A program made the translations under genes and the position numbers. Below are positions 42,792-51,103 of a stretch of DNA of 60,664 nucleotides, piece by piece (positions within the stretch are counted from its first letter, which is position 1; every line of letters begins with the position of its first letter). The stretch spans positions 1 through 60,664 of the forward strand of contig JACIYN010000009.1 in NCBI GenBank assembly GCA_014359885.1, read 5' to 3'. The stretch comes from Desulfacinum sp. Lineage in GTDB: Bacteria > Desulfobacterota > Syntrophobacteria > Syntrophobacterales > DSM-9756. The notes under the pieces are model-generated. The model was not told where the DNA came from and made no database searches. It saw only the letters and a program-made list of their open reading frames with translations.

Positions 42792-43766
42792 ATGAATCTG
42801 CGCAAGTTCGCTCCCGTCGCCGCGTTCGTTGCCTTCCTGGCGGCATTTCCCTGGCTGGTGGCCCCCTTCGAAGCCATTTCCCATTATACGGACGTGATGG
42901 TCTTTGCGGGCATCTTCTGCCTGGTGACCATCGGACTGAGCCTGCTCATGGGCTTCGCCGGCCAGATTTCCCTGGCGCAAGCGGCCTTTTTCGGCATCGG
43001 GGCCTACGTCTCTGCGATCCTGACGGGCCGTTTCGGCTGGAACCCCTGGGCGGCCATGCCCGCAGGAGCGGTCGTGGCCGGCGCCGTGGCCTGGATCGTG
43101 GGAGTTCCCTCCCTGCGGCTCAAGGGCCACTACCTGGCCATGGCCACCCTGGGCTTCGGCGTGATCGTGCACATCATCCTGAATGAAGAGGTGGAATGGA
43201 CGGGCGGGCCGTCGGGCATGGTGGACATCCCCGGCCTTTCCATCGCCGGGGTCCGCGTGCTCAGCGAGACGGCCTGGTACTATCTGGTCTGGACGTTCGT
43301 GGCCGCCGCGCTCATCTTTTCCTATCACGTGCTCCATTCCCGGGTGGGGCGGGCGCTTCGGGCCATCCACGAGGCGGAGAAGGCGGCGGAAGCCATGGGT
43401 GTTCCCGTGGCGTCCTACAAGGTGCGGGTCTTCGTCTACAGCGCCGTGCTGGCTTCCCTGGCCGGGAGCCTCTACACCCACTACGTCACGTTTCTTACGC
43501 CCAGCTCCTTCGACCTCATGTGGTCCATCCGCTTCGTCCTCATGGTGGTGGTGGGCGGCATGCAGAGTCTCTGGGGCGCCGTTTTGGGAACCGTTTTCCT
43601 CACCTTCGTGGGCAACGAATGGCTGCACGTTTTTGCAGATTTCGAGGTTCTGGTCTATGGTGGCATCCTGCTGGCGGTGGCCCTCCTGGTGCCCCAGGGC
43701 CTGGTGGTGTGGATGCAGGAAAAACTGAGCCGAAGGCAGGAAGCGGACCTGCCCCAACCGGAATAG
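42792..43766 (+). CDS. livM: Liv-type ABC transporter permease, LivM family
   Basis: 324 residues with nine hydrophobic segments. Motifs are SLLMGFAGQISLAQAAFFGI, GAYVSAILTGRFG, VPSLRLKGHYLAMATLGFGV and VGGMQSLWGAVLGTVFLTFV. It forms the membrane channel with LivH. It is tightly packed between livH and livG. Confidence 0.92.
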   Translation: MNLRKFAPVAAFVAFLAAFPWLVAPFEAISHYTDVMVFAGIFCLVTIGLSLLMGFAGQISLAQAAFFGIGAYVSAILTGRFGWNPWAAMPAGAVVAGAVAWIVGVPSLRLKGHYLAMATLGFGVIVHIILNEEVEWTGGPSGMVDIPGLSIAGVRVLSETAWYYLVWTFVAAALIFSYHVLHSRVGRALRAIHEAEKAAEAMGVPVASYKVRVFVYSAVLASLAGSLYTHYVTFLTPSSFDLMWSIRFVLMVVVGGMQSLWGAVLGTVFLTFVGNEWLHVFADFEVLVYGGILLAVALLVPQGLVVWMQEKLSRRQEADLPQPE

Positions 43767-43772
43767 GTGTTC

Positions 43773-44600
43773 ATGACGTCCCCGCGTTCTTCTTCCAGCG
43801 ATCCCATCCTGGTTCTGCAGGATGTGCACATGCAGTTCGGCGGCGTGACGGCCCTCAAGGGAATCCGTTATGAGGTGCCCCGGGGGATCGTTCAGTCCAT
43901 CATCGGCCCCAACGGAGCCGGAAAGACCACCCTGCTCAATTGCATCAGCGGTGTGCTGCACCCCACGGAAGGTCGCATTTCCTTTCTCGGGCACCGGGTG
44001 GAGCGGGAACCTCCCCATCGGATCGCCGCCCTGGGAATGTCCCGAACGTTTCAGCACGTGGCCCTTTTTCCCCGGATGAGCGTGCTGGAAAACGTGATGG
44101 TGGGCCGGCATGTGCGCACGCGATCGGGCTTTTGGGCCGCCGGGTTGCGTATGCCGTCCATGCGCCGGGAGGAAGCGGCCATCGGAAGGGACGCCCGGGC
44201 GTGGCTCCAATTCGTGGGGCTGGCCGATGCGGCGCGGCTTCCCGCGGGGGCCCTGCCCCTGGGAAAGCAGAAGATTCTCGAAATCGCCCGGGCCCTGGCC
44301 ACCGATCCGGCGTTGCTGCTTCTGGATGAACCCGCCGGGGGGCTGAATACCCGGGAGACGGAGGAACTGGGGGAACTCATCGGCCGCATCAAGGCCCGGG
44401 GAATTACCGTGATCCTGGTGGAACACGACATGAACCTGGTCATGAGCATCTCGGACCGCATCCTGGTCCTCTACTACGGGCAGCCTCTGGCCAGCGGCGT
44501 TCCGGACGAAATCAAGGAAAATCCCGAGGTGATTCAGGCGTACCTGGGAGACGAATGGGCTCCGGAGGAAGGGGCGCCCATCATGAACGGGCAATTGTAA
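43773..44600 (+). CDS. livG: Liv-type ABC transporter ATPase, LivG family
   Basis: About 275 residues. Motifs are Walker A IIGPNGAGKTTLLNCI, LGMSRTFQHVALFPRMSVLE, a weak signature LPLGKQKILEIARALA, Walker B LLLLDEPAGGLNTRE and switch LVEHDMNLVMSISDRI. ATG 43773 is chosen over GTG 43767. The C-terminus has an extension after QAYLGDEW. Confidence 0.92.
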   Translation: MTSPRSSSSDPILVLQDVHMQFGGVTALKGIRYEVPRGIVQSIIGPNGAGKTTLLNCISGVLHPTEGRISFLGHRVEREPPHRIAALGMSRTFQHVALFPRMSVLENVMVGRHVRTRSGFWAAGLRMPSMRREEAAIGRDARAWLQFVGLADAARLPAGALPLGKQKILEIARALATDPALLLLDEPAGGLNTRETEELGELIGRIKARGITVILVEHDMNLVMSISDRILVLYYGQPLASGVPDEIKENPEVIQAYLGDEWAPEEGAPIMNGQL

Positions 44601-44614
44601 AGGGAAGGGGCGGC

Positions 44615-45346
44615 GTGCTCACGGTCCGAAGCCTGCACACCTACTACGGAAACATCCACGCCCTCAAAGGCGTTTCCCTGCACGTGAGGTCCGGAGAGAT
44701 CGTGGCTCTCATCGGAGCCAACGGCGCCGGCAAGACCACCCTGGTCCATTCCATCGCGGGGCTCCTCAAGCCCCGGAAGGGAAGCATCCTCTACAAGGAA
44801 GAGGACATCACGGGTCTGGCTCCGGAAGCCGTGGTGGAACGGGGGATCGCCCTGGTGCCGGAAGGGCGCCAGATCTTCGCCACCCTTTCCGTGGAGGCGA
44901 ACCTGGAGATGGGGGCCTTCATTCACCGCAATCGGCGCGATCAGGTGCTTCGCGACATGGATTCGCTGCTGGAGCGCTTTCCCATCCTGAGGGAGAGGCG
45001 CCGGCAGCTGGCGGGGACCCTCAGTGGCGGGGAGCAGCAGATGCTCGCCATCAGCCGGGCGCTCATGGCCCGACCCGATTTCCTCTTGCTGGACGAGCCG
45101 TCCATGGGGCTGGCGCCCCTGGTGATTCGGGAAATCTTCGCCATCATCCGCCGGCTTCGCGACGAAGGCCGCACGATCCTGCTCATCGAGCAGAACGCCC
45201 GGGCCGCCCTGCAGATCGCCGACCGGGGCTACGTGATGGAAACGGGCAAGGTGGTGCTCCAGGGCGAAGGCCGCGAACTCCTGGCCCACCGGGAGGTGCA
45301 GCGGGCGTATCTGGGCAAGGGATCCAAGGAGATCTGGGACGCCTGA
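44615..45346 (+). CDS. livF: Liv-type ABC transporter ATPase, LivF family
   Basis: 243 residues from GTG 44615 (AGGGAAGGGG upstream). Motifs are Walker A LIGANGAGKTTLVHSI, ALVPEGRQIFATLSVEANLE, signature TLSGGEQQMLAISRALM, Walker B FLLLDEPSMGLAPLV and LLIEQNARAALQIADR. It is the second ATPase of the transporter. paaK follows 39 bases downstream, which joins transport and CoA activation in one transcript. Confidence 0.93.
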   Translation: MLTVRSLHTYYGNIHALKGVSLHVRSGEIVALIGANGAGKTTLVHSIAGLLKPRKGSILYKEEDITGLAPEAVVERGIALVPEGRQIFATLSVEANLEMGAFIHRNRRDQVLRDMDSLLERFPILRERRRQLAGTLSGGEQQMLAISRALMARPDFLLLDEPSMGLAPLVIREIFAIIRRLRDEGRTILLIEQNARAALQIADRGYVMETGKVVLQGEGRELLAHREVQRAYLGKGSKEIWDA

Positions 45347-45385
45347 TGGGCGAGCAAGACCGTGGGGAAGAACGGGGGGAGAGGC

Positions 45386-46705
45386 ATGACGGTGGAATCC
45401 CGTCCCATCTGGGAACCGGAAAAGGAGTGCATGGATCGCGGGGAGTTGGAGCAGCTGCAGCTGGAGCGGCTCCAGTCCACGCTCAACCGCGTCTATCGAA
45501 ACGTGGCCTTCTACCGCAGGCGGTTTCGGGAAATGGACTTCGTCCCGGAAGACGATCTGACGGAACTGGCCGACATCAAGCGGCTTCCCTTCACCACCCG
45601 GGACGACGTGAGCAACAGCTACCCCTACGAGATGTTTGCCGTGCCGTTGCGGGAGGTGGTGCGCGTGCACACCTCCTCGGGCACCTCCGTCAATCCCCGC
45701 GTGGTGGGCTATACCAAAAGGGATCTCAAGACCTGGGCGCAACTGACGGCCCGGGTGCTGGCTTCCGCCGGAGTGACCCACGATGACGTGATCCAGATCA
45801 CCTTCGCCTACGGCCTTCTTTCGGGAGGTCTGGGAATCCACTACGGTGCCGAACGCCTGGGGGCTTCCGTCCTGCCCACTTCCGTGGGACGAACGGAGCG
45901 CCAGATCAAGATCATGCAGGATTTTCGAACCACCGCCCTGGTGTCCACTCCGTCCTATGCCCTCATCATTGCGGACCGCATGGAGGAGCTGGGGGTGGAC
46001 CCCAAGCAGTTGAGCCTCCGGTTCGCCATCTGCGCCGGGGAACCCTGGACCGAGGAGATGCGCCGCGAAATCGAAGAGCGGCTCTTTGTCACGGCCACCG
46101 ACAACTACGGGATCAGCGAAGTGATGGGGCCGGGCGTGGCGGGCGAATGCCTGGAAAAGACGGGCATGCACTTCCAGGAGGACCACTTCCTGCTGGAGGT
46201 GATCGACCCGGAAACGGGGCGGGAATGCGAGCCGGGGGAGCTGGGAGAGCTGGTCATCACGACGCTCACCAAGGAGGCCTTTCCGGTGATCCGGTACCGC
46301 ACGGGAGACCTGTGCCGGATCGTGCCCGGGGCCTGTCCGTGCGGCAGGACGTTTCGCCGCATCTCGCGCATCGAAGGACGCTGCGACAATGTGGTGGTGA
46401 TCAAGGGTGTCAATATCATCCCTGAACGGATCGGGGACATCCTGGAACAGGTCAAAGGGGAGCGGCCCGTCTATCAGCTGGTGGCCACGCGCCACGGTCG
46501 GCTGGATCAGCTGGAGATCTGGATCGAGATCACGGAGCGGCTTTTTTTCGACAAGATGCGGGAGCAGCGCACGCTGGTGGACGAGATGCGCCAGAAGGTG
46601 GCCAATTTCATCGGCATCGTGCCCCGGATCAAGCTGGTGGAGCGGGGGAGCCTGGAAAGGGAAGGCGACCGGGTCCTGCCTTTTGTGGACCGCCGGTCTG
46701 AGTAG
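45386..46705 (+). CDS. paaK: Phenylacetate-CoA ligase (aryl-acid CoA ligase)
   Basis: 439 residues of the AMP-forming ligases, PaaK type. Motifs are the phosphate-binding loop VHTSSGTSVNPRVVGYTKRD, ATDNYGISEVMGPGVAGEC, the hinge region FPVIRYRTGDLCRI, RCDNVVVIKGVNIIPERI and the C-terminal ETERLFF-like domain. It converts arylacetate, ATP and CoA to arylacetyl-CoA plus AMP and PPi. Directly before iorAB, it links arylacetyl-CoA to arylpyruvate. Paired IOR/ligase genes are used for aromatic amino acid fermentation in one direction and for aryl-acid assimilation in the other. Confidence 0.92.
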   Translation: MTVESRPIWEPEKECMDRGELEQLQLERLQSTLNRVYRNVAFYRRRFREMDFVPEDDLTELADIKRLPFTTRDDVSNSYPYEMFAVPLREVVRVHTSSGTSVNPRVVGYTKRDLKTWAQLTARVLASAGVTHDDVIQITFAYGLLSGGLGIHYGAERLGASVLPTSVGRTERQIKIMQDFRTTALVSTPSYALIIADRMEELGVDPKQLSLRFAICAGEPWTEEMRREIEERLFVTATDNYGISEVMGPGVAGECLEKTGMHFQEDHFLLEVIDPETGRECEPGELGELVITTLTKEAFPVIRYRTGDLCRIVPGACPCGRTFRRISRIEGRCDNVVVIKGVNIIPERIGDILEQVKGERPVYQLVATRHGRLDQLEIWIEITERLFFDKMREQRTLVDEMRQKVANFIGIVPRIKLVERGSLEREGDRVLPFVDRRSE

Positions 46706-46721
46706 TGGAAGCGGTGTGTAA

Positions 46722-46757
46722 GGGAACCGCGAATGAACGCCAATGGACGCGAATGAG
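46722..46757 (+). repeat. Repeat family E, half element
   Basis: GGGAACCGCGAATGAACGCC followed by AATGGACGCGAATGAG. It matches one arm of the palindrome at 59844-59919 and lies in the paaK-iorA gap. Confidence 0.7.
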
Positions 46758-46815
46758 TCATTTTCGAGGAATAAATCTCGCTTTGATCGACAACGGTTGA
46801 GGAGGAAGGACGAGC

Positions 46816-48678
46816 ATGCACGAATTGCTGTCGCCGGATAAGGGCGGAAAGAGGCTTCTGTTGGGCAACGAGGCCATCATCCGAGGCGCATTGGAAGCCA
46901 ACGTCCGCTTCGTGGCGGCCTACCCCGGGACGCCTTCGTCGGAAATCATCGACGGATTCGCCCGCCTGGGGGACGAGGCCGGGGTGGAGGTGGAATATTC
47001 GGTGAACGAGAAGGTGTCCATGGAAAGCGCCTGCGCCGCCGCCATCTCCGGCGTGCGGAGCCTCTGTTCCATGAAGCACGTGGGCCTGAACGTGGCCGCC
47101 GACGCCTTCATGACCCTGGCCTATGTGGGGGTGAAGGCGGGCATGGTGATCGTGACCGCCGACGACCCGTCCCTCCATTCCAGCCAGAACGAGCAGGACA
47201 ACCGCTACTACGCCAAAATGGCCCATGTGCCCATGCTGGAGCCGGCCACGCCCCAGGAGGCCAAGGACATGGTGCTGGCGGCCTACGAGATTTCGGAAAA
47301 ATTCCGGATTCCCTGCCTGCTCAGAACCACCACCCGGGTGAACCACTGCCGGGGCGTGGTGGAACTGGGGGATCTTCCGTCGTCGGGTTCCGTGCAGGGC
47401 GAGTTCCAGCGGGATCCCTTCAACCTGGTGGTGGTTCCCATGGTGGGTCGAAAGCTCCGGTTGCAGCTGCTGGAAAAGGAAGAAGGACTCCGGGAGCTTT
47501 CCGAGGCCAGCCCCTTCAACCGCCTGGAAGGCAGCGGGCCCTGGGGTATCGTCACCAGCGGCGTTTCGGCCCTTTACGTGCAGGATGCCGTAAAGGAACT
47601 GGGAATCCAGGACAAGGTGACCGTCCTGACGCTGGGCATGACCTATCCCGTGCCGGAAGGGCTTATCGGCCGCTTTTTGCAAAGCGTGGACCGGGTGTTC
47701 GTGGTGGAGGAACTGGAACCCTACCTGGAAGAGGGTGTGCGGAACACGGCCCAGAAGCTGGGGCTCGGCCTTCCCATCGCCGGAAAGGGTCCCCAAGGGA
47801 TTCCGCAGGCCTTCGAACTGGATTCCTTGAAGGTGAAAAAGGCCCTGGGGCACTTTTTCGGCGTCCCGGTGGAGGCGCCGGCTCCGCTGAGCGCTCCCGA
47901 AGACCTGCCGGCCCGCCCGCCCAACCTGTGCCCCGGCTGTCCCCATCGGGCCACCTTCTATTCCATCAAGAAAATCTTCGGTGAAGAGGCCGTCTACCCG
48001 ACCGACATCGGCTGCTATACCCTGGGGCTCCTGCCCCCTCTGCAGATGGCCGACTTTCTCATCTGCATGGGATCCAGCGTTTCCACCGCGGGCGGCTTCG
48101 CCCGGGTCCTGGATCGACCGGTGGTGGCCTTCATCGGGGATTCCACCTTCTTTCACAGCGGCATGACGGGGCTGGTCAACGCGGTGACCCACAACCGCAA
48201 CATCCTCCTGGTCATCCTGGACAACGGCACCACGGCCATGACGGGGCACCAGCCCCATCCCGGCGTTTCCCTCACCCCGGCGGGGCGCATGGAACCCAAG
48301 GTGGACGTGGAACAGGTGGTGCGCGGCTGCGGGGTGCAGCGGGTCACGGTGGTGAATCCGCTCCATGTGAAAAAGACCCAGGCCGCTTTGGAAAAGATCC
48401 GGGAAGAGATGAAAGAAGGCGGTGTTTCCGTTCTCATTTCCCGCTCGCCGTGCCCGCTCTTTGAACGGCGGATGCTGGGCACCAAACAGCGGGTGGTCTT
48501 TCAGGTGACCGATGCGTGCGACCTGTGCCGCGACTGTCTGTCCCAACTGGGATGTCCGGCCTTCGTGTGGGAGCGGGATCCGGCCGGTGGCGAATGCGTG
48601 CGGATCAACGAATCGCTGTGCAACGGCTGTGCGGTCTGCGCCCAGCTCTGCGACGCCGTGAAGCCCAAAAAACTGTAG
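46816..48678 (+). CDS. iorA: Indolepyruvate ferredoxin oxidoreductase, alpha subunit
   Basis: 620 residues. The N-terminal pyrimidine-binding part has YPGTPSSEIIDGFARLGDE and EYSVNEKVSMESACAAAISG. The thiamine-diphosphate part has GDSTFFHSGMTGLVNAVTHN and ILDNGTTAMTGHQPHPGVSL. The C-terminus has two [4Fe-4S] sites in CDLCRDCLSQLGCP and CNGCAVCAQLCDAVKP. With IorB it interconverts arylpyruvate plus CoA with arylacetyl-CoA plus CO2, using ferredoxin. RBS GAGGAAGG is clear. The stop codon TAG belongs to a family A palindrome. Confidence 0.95.
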   Translation: MHELLSPDKGGKRLLLGNEAIIRGALEANVRFVAAYPGTPSSEIIDGFARLGDEAGVEVEYSVNEKVSMESACAAAISGVRSLCSMKHVGLNVAADAFMTLAYVGVKAGMVIVTADDPSLHSSQNEQDNRYYAKMAHVPMLEPATPQEAKDMVLAAYEISEKFRIPCLLRTTTRVNHCRGVVELGDLPSSGSVQGEFQRDPFNLVVVPMVGRKLRLQLLEKEEGLRELSEASPFNRLEGSGPWGIVTSGVSALYVQDAVKELGIQDKVTVLTLGMTYPVPEGLIGRFLQSVDRVFVVEELEPYLEEGVRNTAQKLGLGLPIAGKGPQGIPQAFELDSLKVKKALGHFFGVPVEAPAPLSAPEDLPARPPNLCPGCPHRATFYSIKKIFGEEAVYPTDIGCYTLGLLPPLQMADFLICMGSSVSTAGGFARVLDRPVVAFIGDSTFFHSGMTGLVNAVTHNRNILLVILDNGTTAMTGHQPHPGVSLTPAGRMEPKVDVEQVVRGCGVQRVTVVNPLHVKKTQAALEKIREEMKEGGVSVLISRSPCPLFERRMLGTKQRVVFQVTDACDLCRDCLSQLGCPAFVWERDPAGGECVRINESLCNGCAVCAQLCDAVKPKKL

Positions 48679-48700
48679 GGGCGAATGGCCATTCGCCCCT
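48677..48700. repeat. Palindromic repeat family A overlapping the iorA stop
   Basis: AGGGGCGAATGG and its exact complement. The T before it makes the TAG stop codon of iorA (48676-48678). Confidence 0.85.
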
Positions 48701-48716
48701 CTAAGGGGAGTGGAAG

Positions 48717-49334
48717 ATGACGACGGAGAAGAGAACGGATGCGGGAGTCCGCATCTTCTTTACGGGCGTGGGGGGCCAGGGAACCCTGTTGGCCACCCGA
48801 TTGGTGGGCGAAGCCGCCCTCATCCAGGGCATGAACGTGACCATGAGCGAGATCCACGGGATGGCCCAGCGGGGCGGCGTGGTGGAATCGTCCATCGTGG
48901 CGGGCCACATCGCCAGCCCCATCATCGCCGACGGACAGGCGGACGTGCTCTTGGCCTTCGAGCCCCTGGAAGCGGTTCGGGCCCTGGTAAAATGCCACGC
49001 CGGCACCACGGCCGTGGTGAACACGGTTCCCATCGTTCCTTTCACGGTGGCCACCGGGCAGGGGCGCTATCCCGACGTGCAGGGCGTATTGGAAACGCTC
49101 CAGGAGAGCCTGGCCAAGGTGGTCGCCCTGGATGCCGTGGCCCTGGCCCGGGAAGCGGGGAACGTGCGGGCGGCCAACATGGTGGTGGTGGGAGCCTTTG
49201 CGGGCCTGCAGGTGCTTCCCATCGAGAAACCCGTCTGGCAAGAGAGTGTGCGGCGGCTGCTTCCGCCCAAACTCCATGCCGTCAACGAACGCGCCTTTGC
49301 CCTGGGATTCGATGCCGGACGGGCGGTGGCCTGA
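48717..49334 (+). CDS. iorB: Indolepyruvate ferredoxin oxidoreductase, beta subunit
   Basis: 205 residues of the gamma/beta-type 2-oxoacid oxidoreductase domain. Motifs are FTGVGGQGTLLATRLVGEAA, MSEIHGMAQRGGVVESSIV, ADVLLAFEPLEAVRAL and AREAGNVRAANMVVVGAFAG. It completes IorAB. AGGGGAG lies just upstream. It is the last gene of the attenuated operon and is followed by a terminator-like hairpin. Confidence 0.94.
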   Translation: MTTEKRTDAGVRIFFTGVGGQGTLLATRLVGEAALIQGMNVTMSEIHGMAQRGGVVESSIVAGHIASPIIADGQADVLLAFEPLEAVRALVKCHAGTTAVVNTVPIVPFTVATGQGRYPDVQGVLETLQESLAKVVALDAVALAREAGNVRAANMVVVGAFAGLQVLPIEKPVWQESVRRLLPPKLHAVNERAFALGFDAGRAVA

Positions 49335-49431
49335 GCACACGATGTGTGCAAGGAATTTCCATGGAGTGCACGGGCTTTCTGTTTCCTGTGAAATCCATTG
49401 CCCAAAAGGTGCCGGCGTCGTTTTCCGGGTT

Positions 49432-49475
49432 GGGGGAAGGAGGGGGGCAGGAGCCCTTTCTTCCCCTTGTTTTTT
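49432..49475 (+). terminator. Probable terminator after iorB
   Basis: GGGGGAAGGAGGGGGG can pair with CCCTTTCTTCCCC, with G-T pairs, and is followed by TTGTTTTTT. The 374-base gap 49335-49708 holds this and the next promoter; no gene is seen. Confidence 0.6.
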
Positions 49476-49624
49476 GGGGGGCTTAAATGGACAAGCTTTG
49501 TCCCCATGCGGTCCCGCGCCGGCGGCGGAGGCCCGAGGGGATCGGGGGGATCCGGATGGGGGGCGAAGCCGCCTTTCCTGGTATGGGCCTTGCAAAATAA
49601 TCCTTTACAAACGCACCTGTCCTG

Positions 49625-49653
49625 TTGACGGCCTGCCTTTTTGAGATTATCTA
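49625..49653 (+). promoter_or_regulatory. Sigma-70-type promoter for the gene at 49709
   Basis: TTGACG, 17 bases, TATCTA, ending 55 bases before the start codon. Confidence 0.55.
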
Positions 49654-49708
49654 ATGCGTTCTGAGAGCAGCAGGCTGCTTTCGAGAAGCAAGGACAGGGG
49701 GAGCCCGC

Positions 49709-51103
49709 ATGATCATCGGCCACGAGTTGCTCGAAAAGACATGCAAAAACATGATCGAGACCATTCTCTTGTGCCTGGATCATGCCACCAAGGGAACCAT
49801 CTATCGCATCGGCCCCATCCCGGAGCTGCGATCCGTTCGGGTCACATCCGGAATCCGTGAAAAGGAAAACGGGACCATCCGTTGGGGCCTTCCCGATGTT
49901 TCCGACTACAACCCGCCCGGCAAGACGTGGGACCAGTACCGGGACCGGCCCGGCCGAGCCCTGGAGGCCATGGGATGGTGCGTGGAGCGCCAGAAGAGCT
50001 GGACCGCCGACAATCCCTACGAAGACCAGCGCAGCGTCCGCAAACAGTTGAGCGGGGAGCCGGAGGACTGGCACCACATGGAACCCGTGCTGGTCAAGAA
50101 ATCGGATCTTTACGGTCAAGACGCCGGCCACCTCGAGTACCCCCGCAACTGGAAGGGCACCCCCATCTGGCAGAACAGCGACTATGTGGTGGTGGCCGTC
50201 ATCAAGATCCACTTTCTGCCGCACACGATCCAGCGGGGGGATCGGGCCACCAAGGTGATCAAGAAGCTGTCGCGCGTTCTGGGCACCGAGATGTTCTCTC
50301 TTCATATCCGCGAATCGGTGAGTCAGGTGCAGCAGGAGCTGGCCAGCGAGCGCATGGCTTCGTGCAACGCCGTGGCCCACGAGCTTCGGAATACCCTGGC
50401 GAAGCTGAGCTTCATTTTCTCCGCCATCAACGCGGAAATCAGCTTCTTGCGCGAGCAGTGGGAGGAAGAAATCCGGCGGAGTGTGGGAGGGATTCACGAC
50501 AAGACCTCCATCATCGTCCACCTGAACCAGATCCTCTTGAGCAAGATGGCCCTGCTGGATGGCAACCAGGACCTGGTGGAGGTGGCGCGCTCCTTGGCGG
50601 AAGAGCAAAACGAGCTGGCGGCCCTGTCCCTTCTGCCCGAACAGGCGGAACGTTGGGTGATGCACAAGATCCGCCCTAAATGGCAGCGCCTCTTGGAGGA
50701 ATCCCCGCTCTGGGCCGAGGCGCGGCAGGAGATCGAATCCCTCCTGGATCAGCTTCGAAAGGCCCTTTGGATCGGCATGGACGCGGAATTGGCCGATCGC
50801 CTGCATCACTTGCCGGAAGAGCTCCGAAGGCACTGGCCGCGGTTGGCCTACGTGGATTTTTCGGCCGACAAACTCCCTGTCCTGGAAGAGATCCTGCAAC
50901 TGCTCAACCACCCCCAGATGGCCATCCCCCACAAGAAGCAGACCCACAAGGTCCTTTCTTCCCTCAAGGCCCTGGTGGAGATCATCCCCGAGATGGAAGC
51001 CCGAACCAACCGAATCCTGGAATCCATGCGCAACGGCTCGGGGAAGGATCTGCAGGACTACTGGCGGGACCTCATCATGAACGGCGATCCGGCGCAGCCG
51101 TAG
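49709..51103 (+). CDS. Histidine-kinase-like protein lacking an ATPase domain; function unknown
   Basis: 464 residues, soluble. The N-terminal half (1-190) is unfamiliar and rich in Trp/Tyr (RWGLPDVSDYNPPGKTWDQY). Around His224 the sequence AVAHELRNTLAKL resembles the phospho-accepting H box of sensor kinases, after a helix VSQVQQELASERMAS. The rest is long helices to the C-terminus. No N, G1 or G2 box of a kinase ATPase domain can be seen. It may be a phosphotransfer or scaffold protein, or the H-box match may be chance. It has its own promoter, and its 3' end overlaps the convergent cyclase gene by 29 bases. Confidence 0.6.
   Translation: MIIGHELLEKTCKNMIETILLCLDHATKGTIYRIGPIPELRSVRVTSGIREKENGTIRWGLPDVSDYNPPGKTWDQYRDRPGRALEAMGWCVERQKSWTADNPYEDQRSVRKQLSGEPEDWHHMEPVLVKKSDLYGQDAGHLEYPRNWKGTPIWQNSDYVVVAVIKIHFLPHTIQRGDRATKVIKKLSRVLGTEMFSLHIRESVSQVQQELASERMASCNAVAHELRNTLAKLSFIFSAINAEISFLREQWEEEIRRSVGGIHDKTSIIVHLNQILLSKMALLDGNQDLVEVARSLAEEQNELAALSLLPEQAERWVMHKIRPKWQRLLEESPLWAEARQEIESLLDQLRKALWIGMDAELADRLHHLPEELRRHWPRLAYVDFSADKLPVLEEILQLLNHPQMAIPHKKQTHKVLSSLKALVEIIPEMEARTNRILESMRNGSGKDLQDYWRDLIMNGDPAQP

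Noticed and set aside
42786..46495. Long minus-strand open frames opposite livM, livG, livF and paaK
   Set aside because: Same reason: antisense shadows of clear genes, with no recognisable domains.
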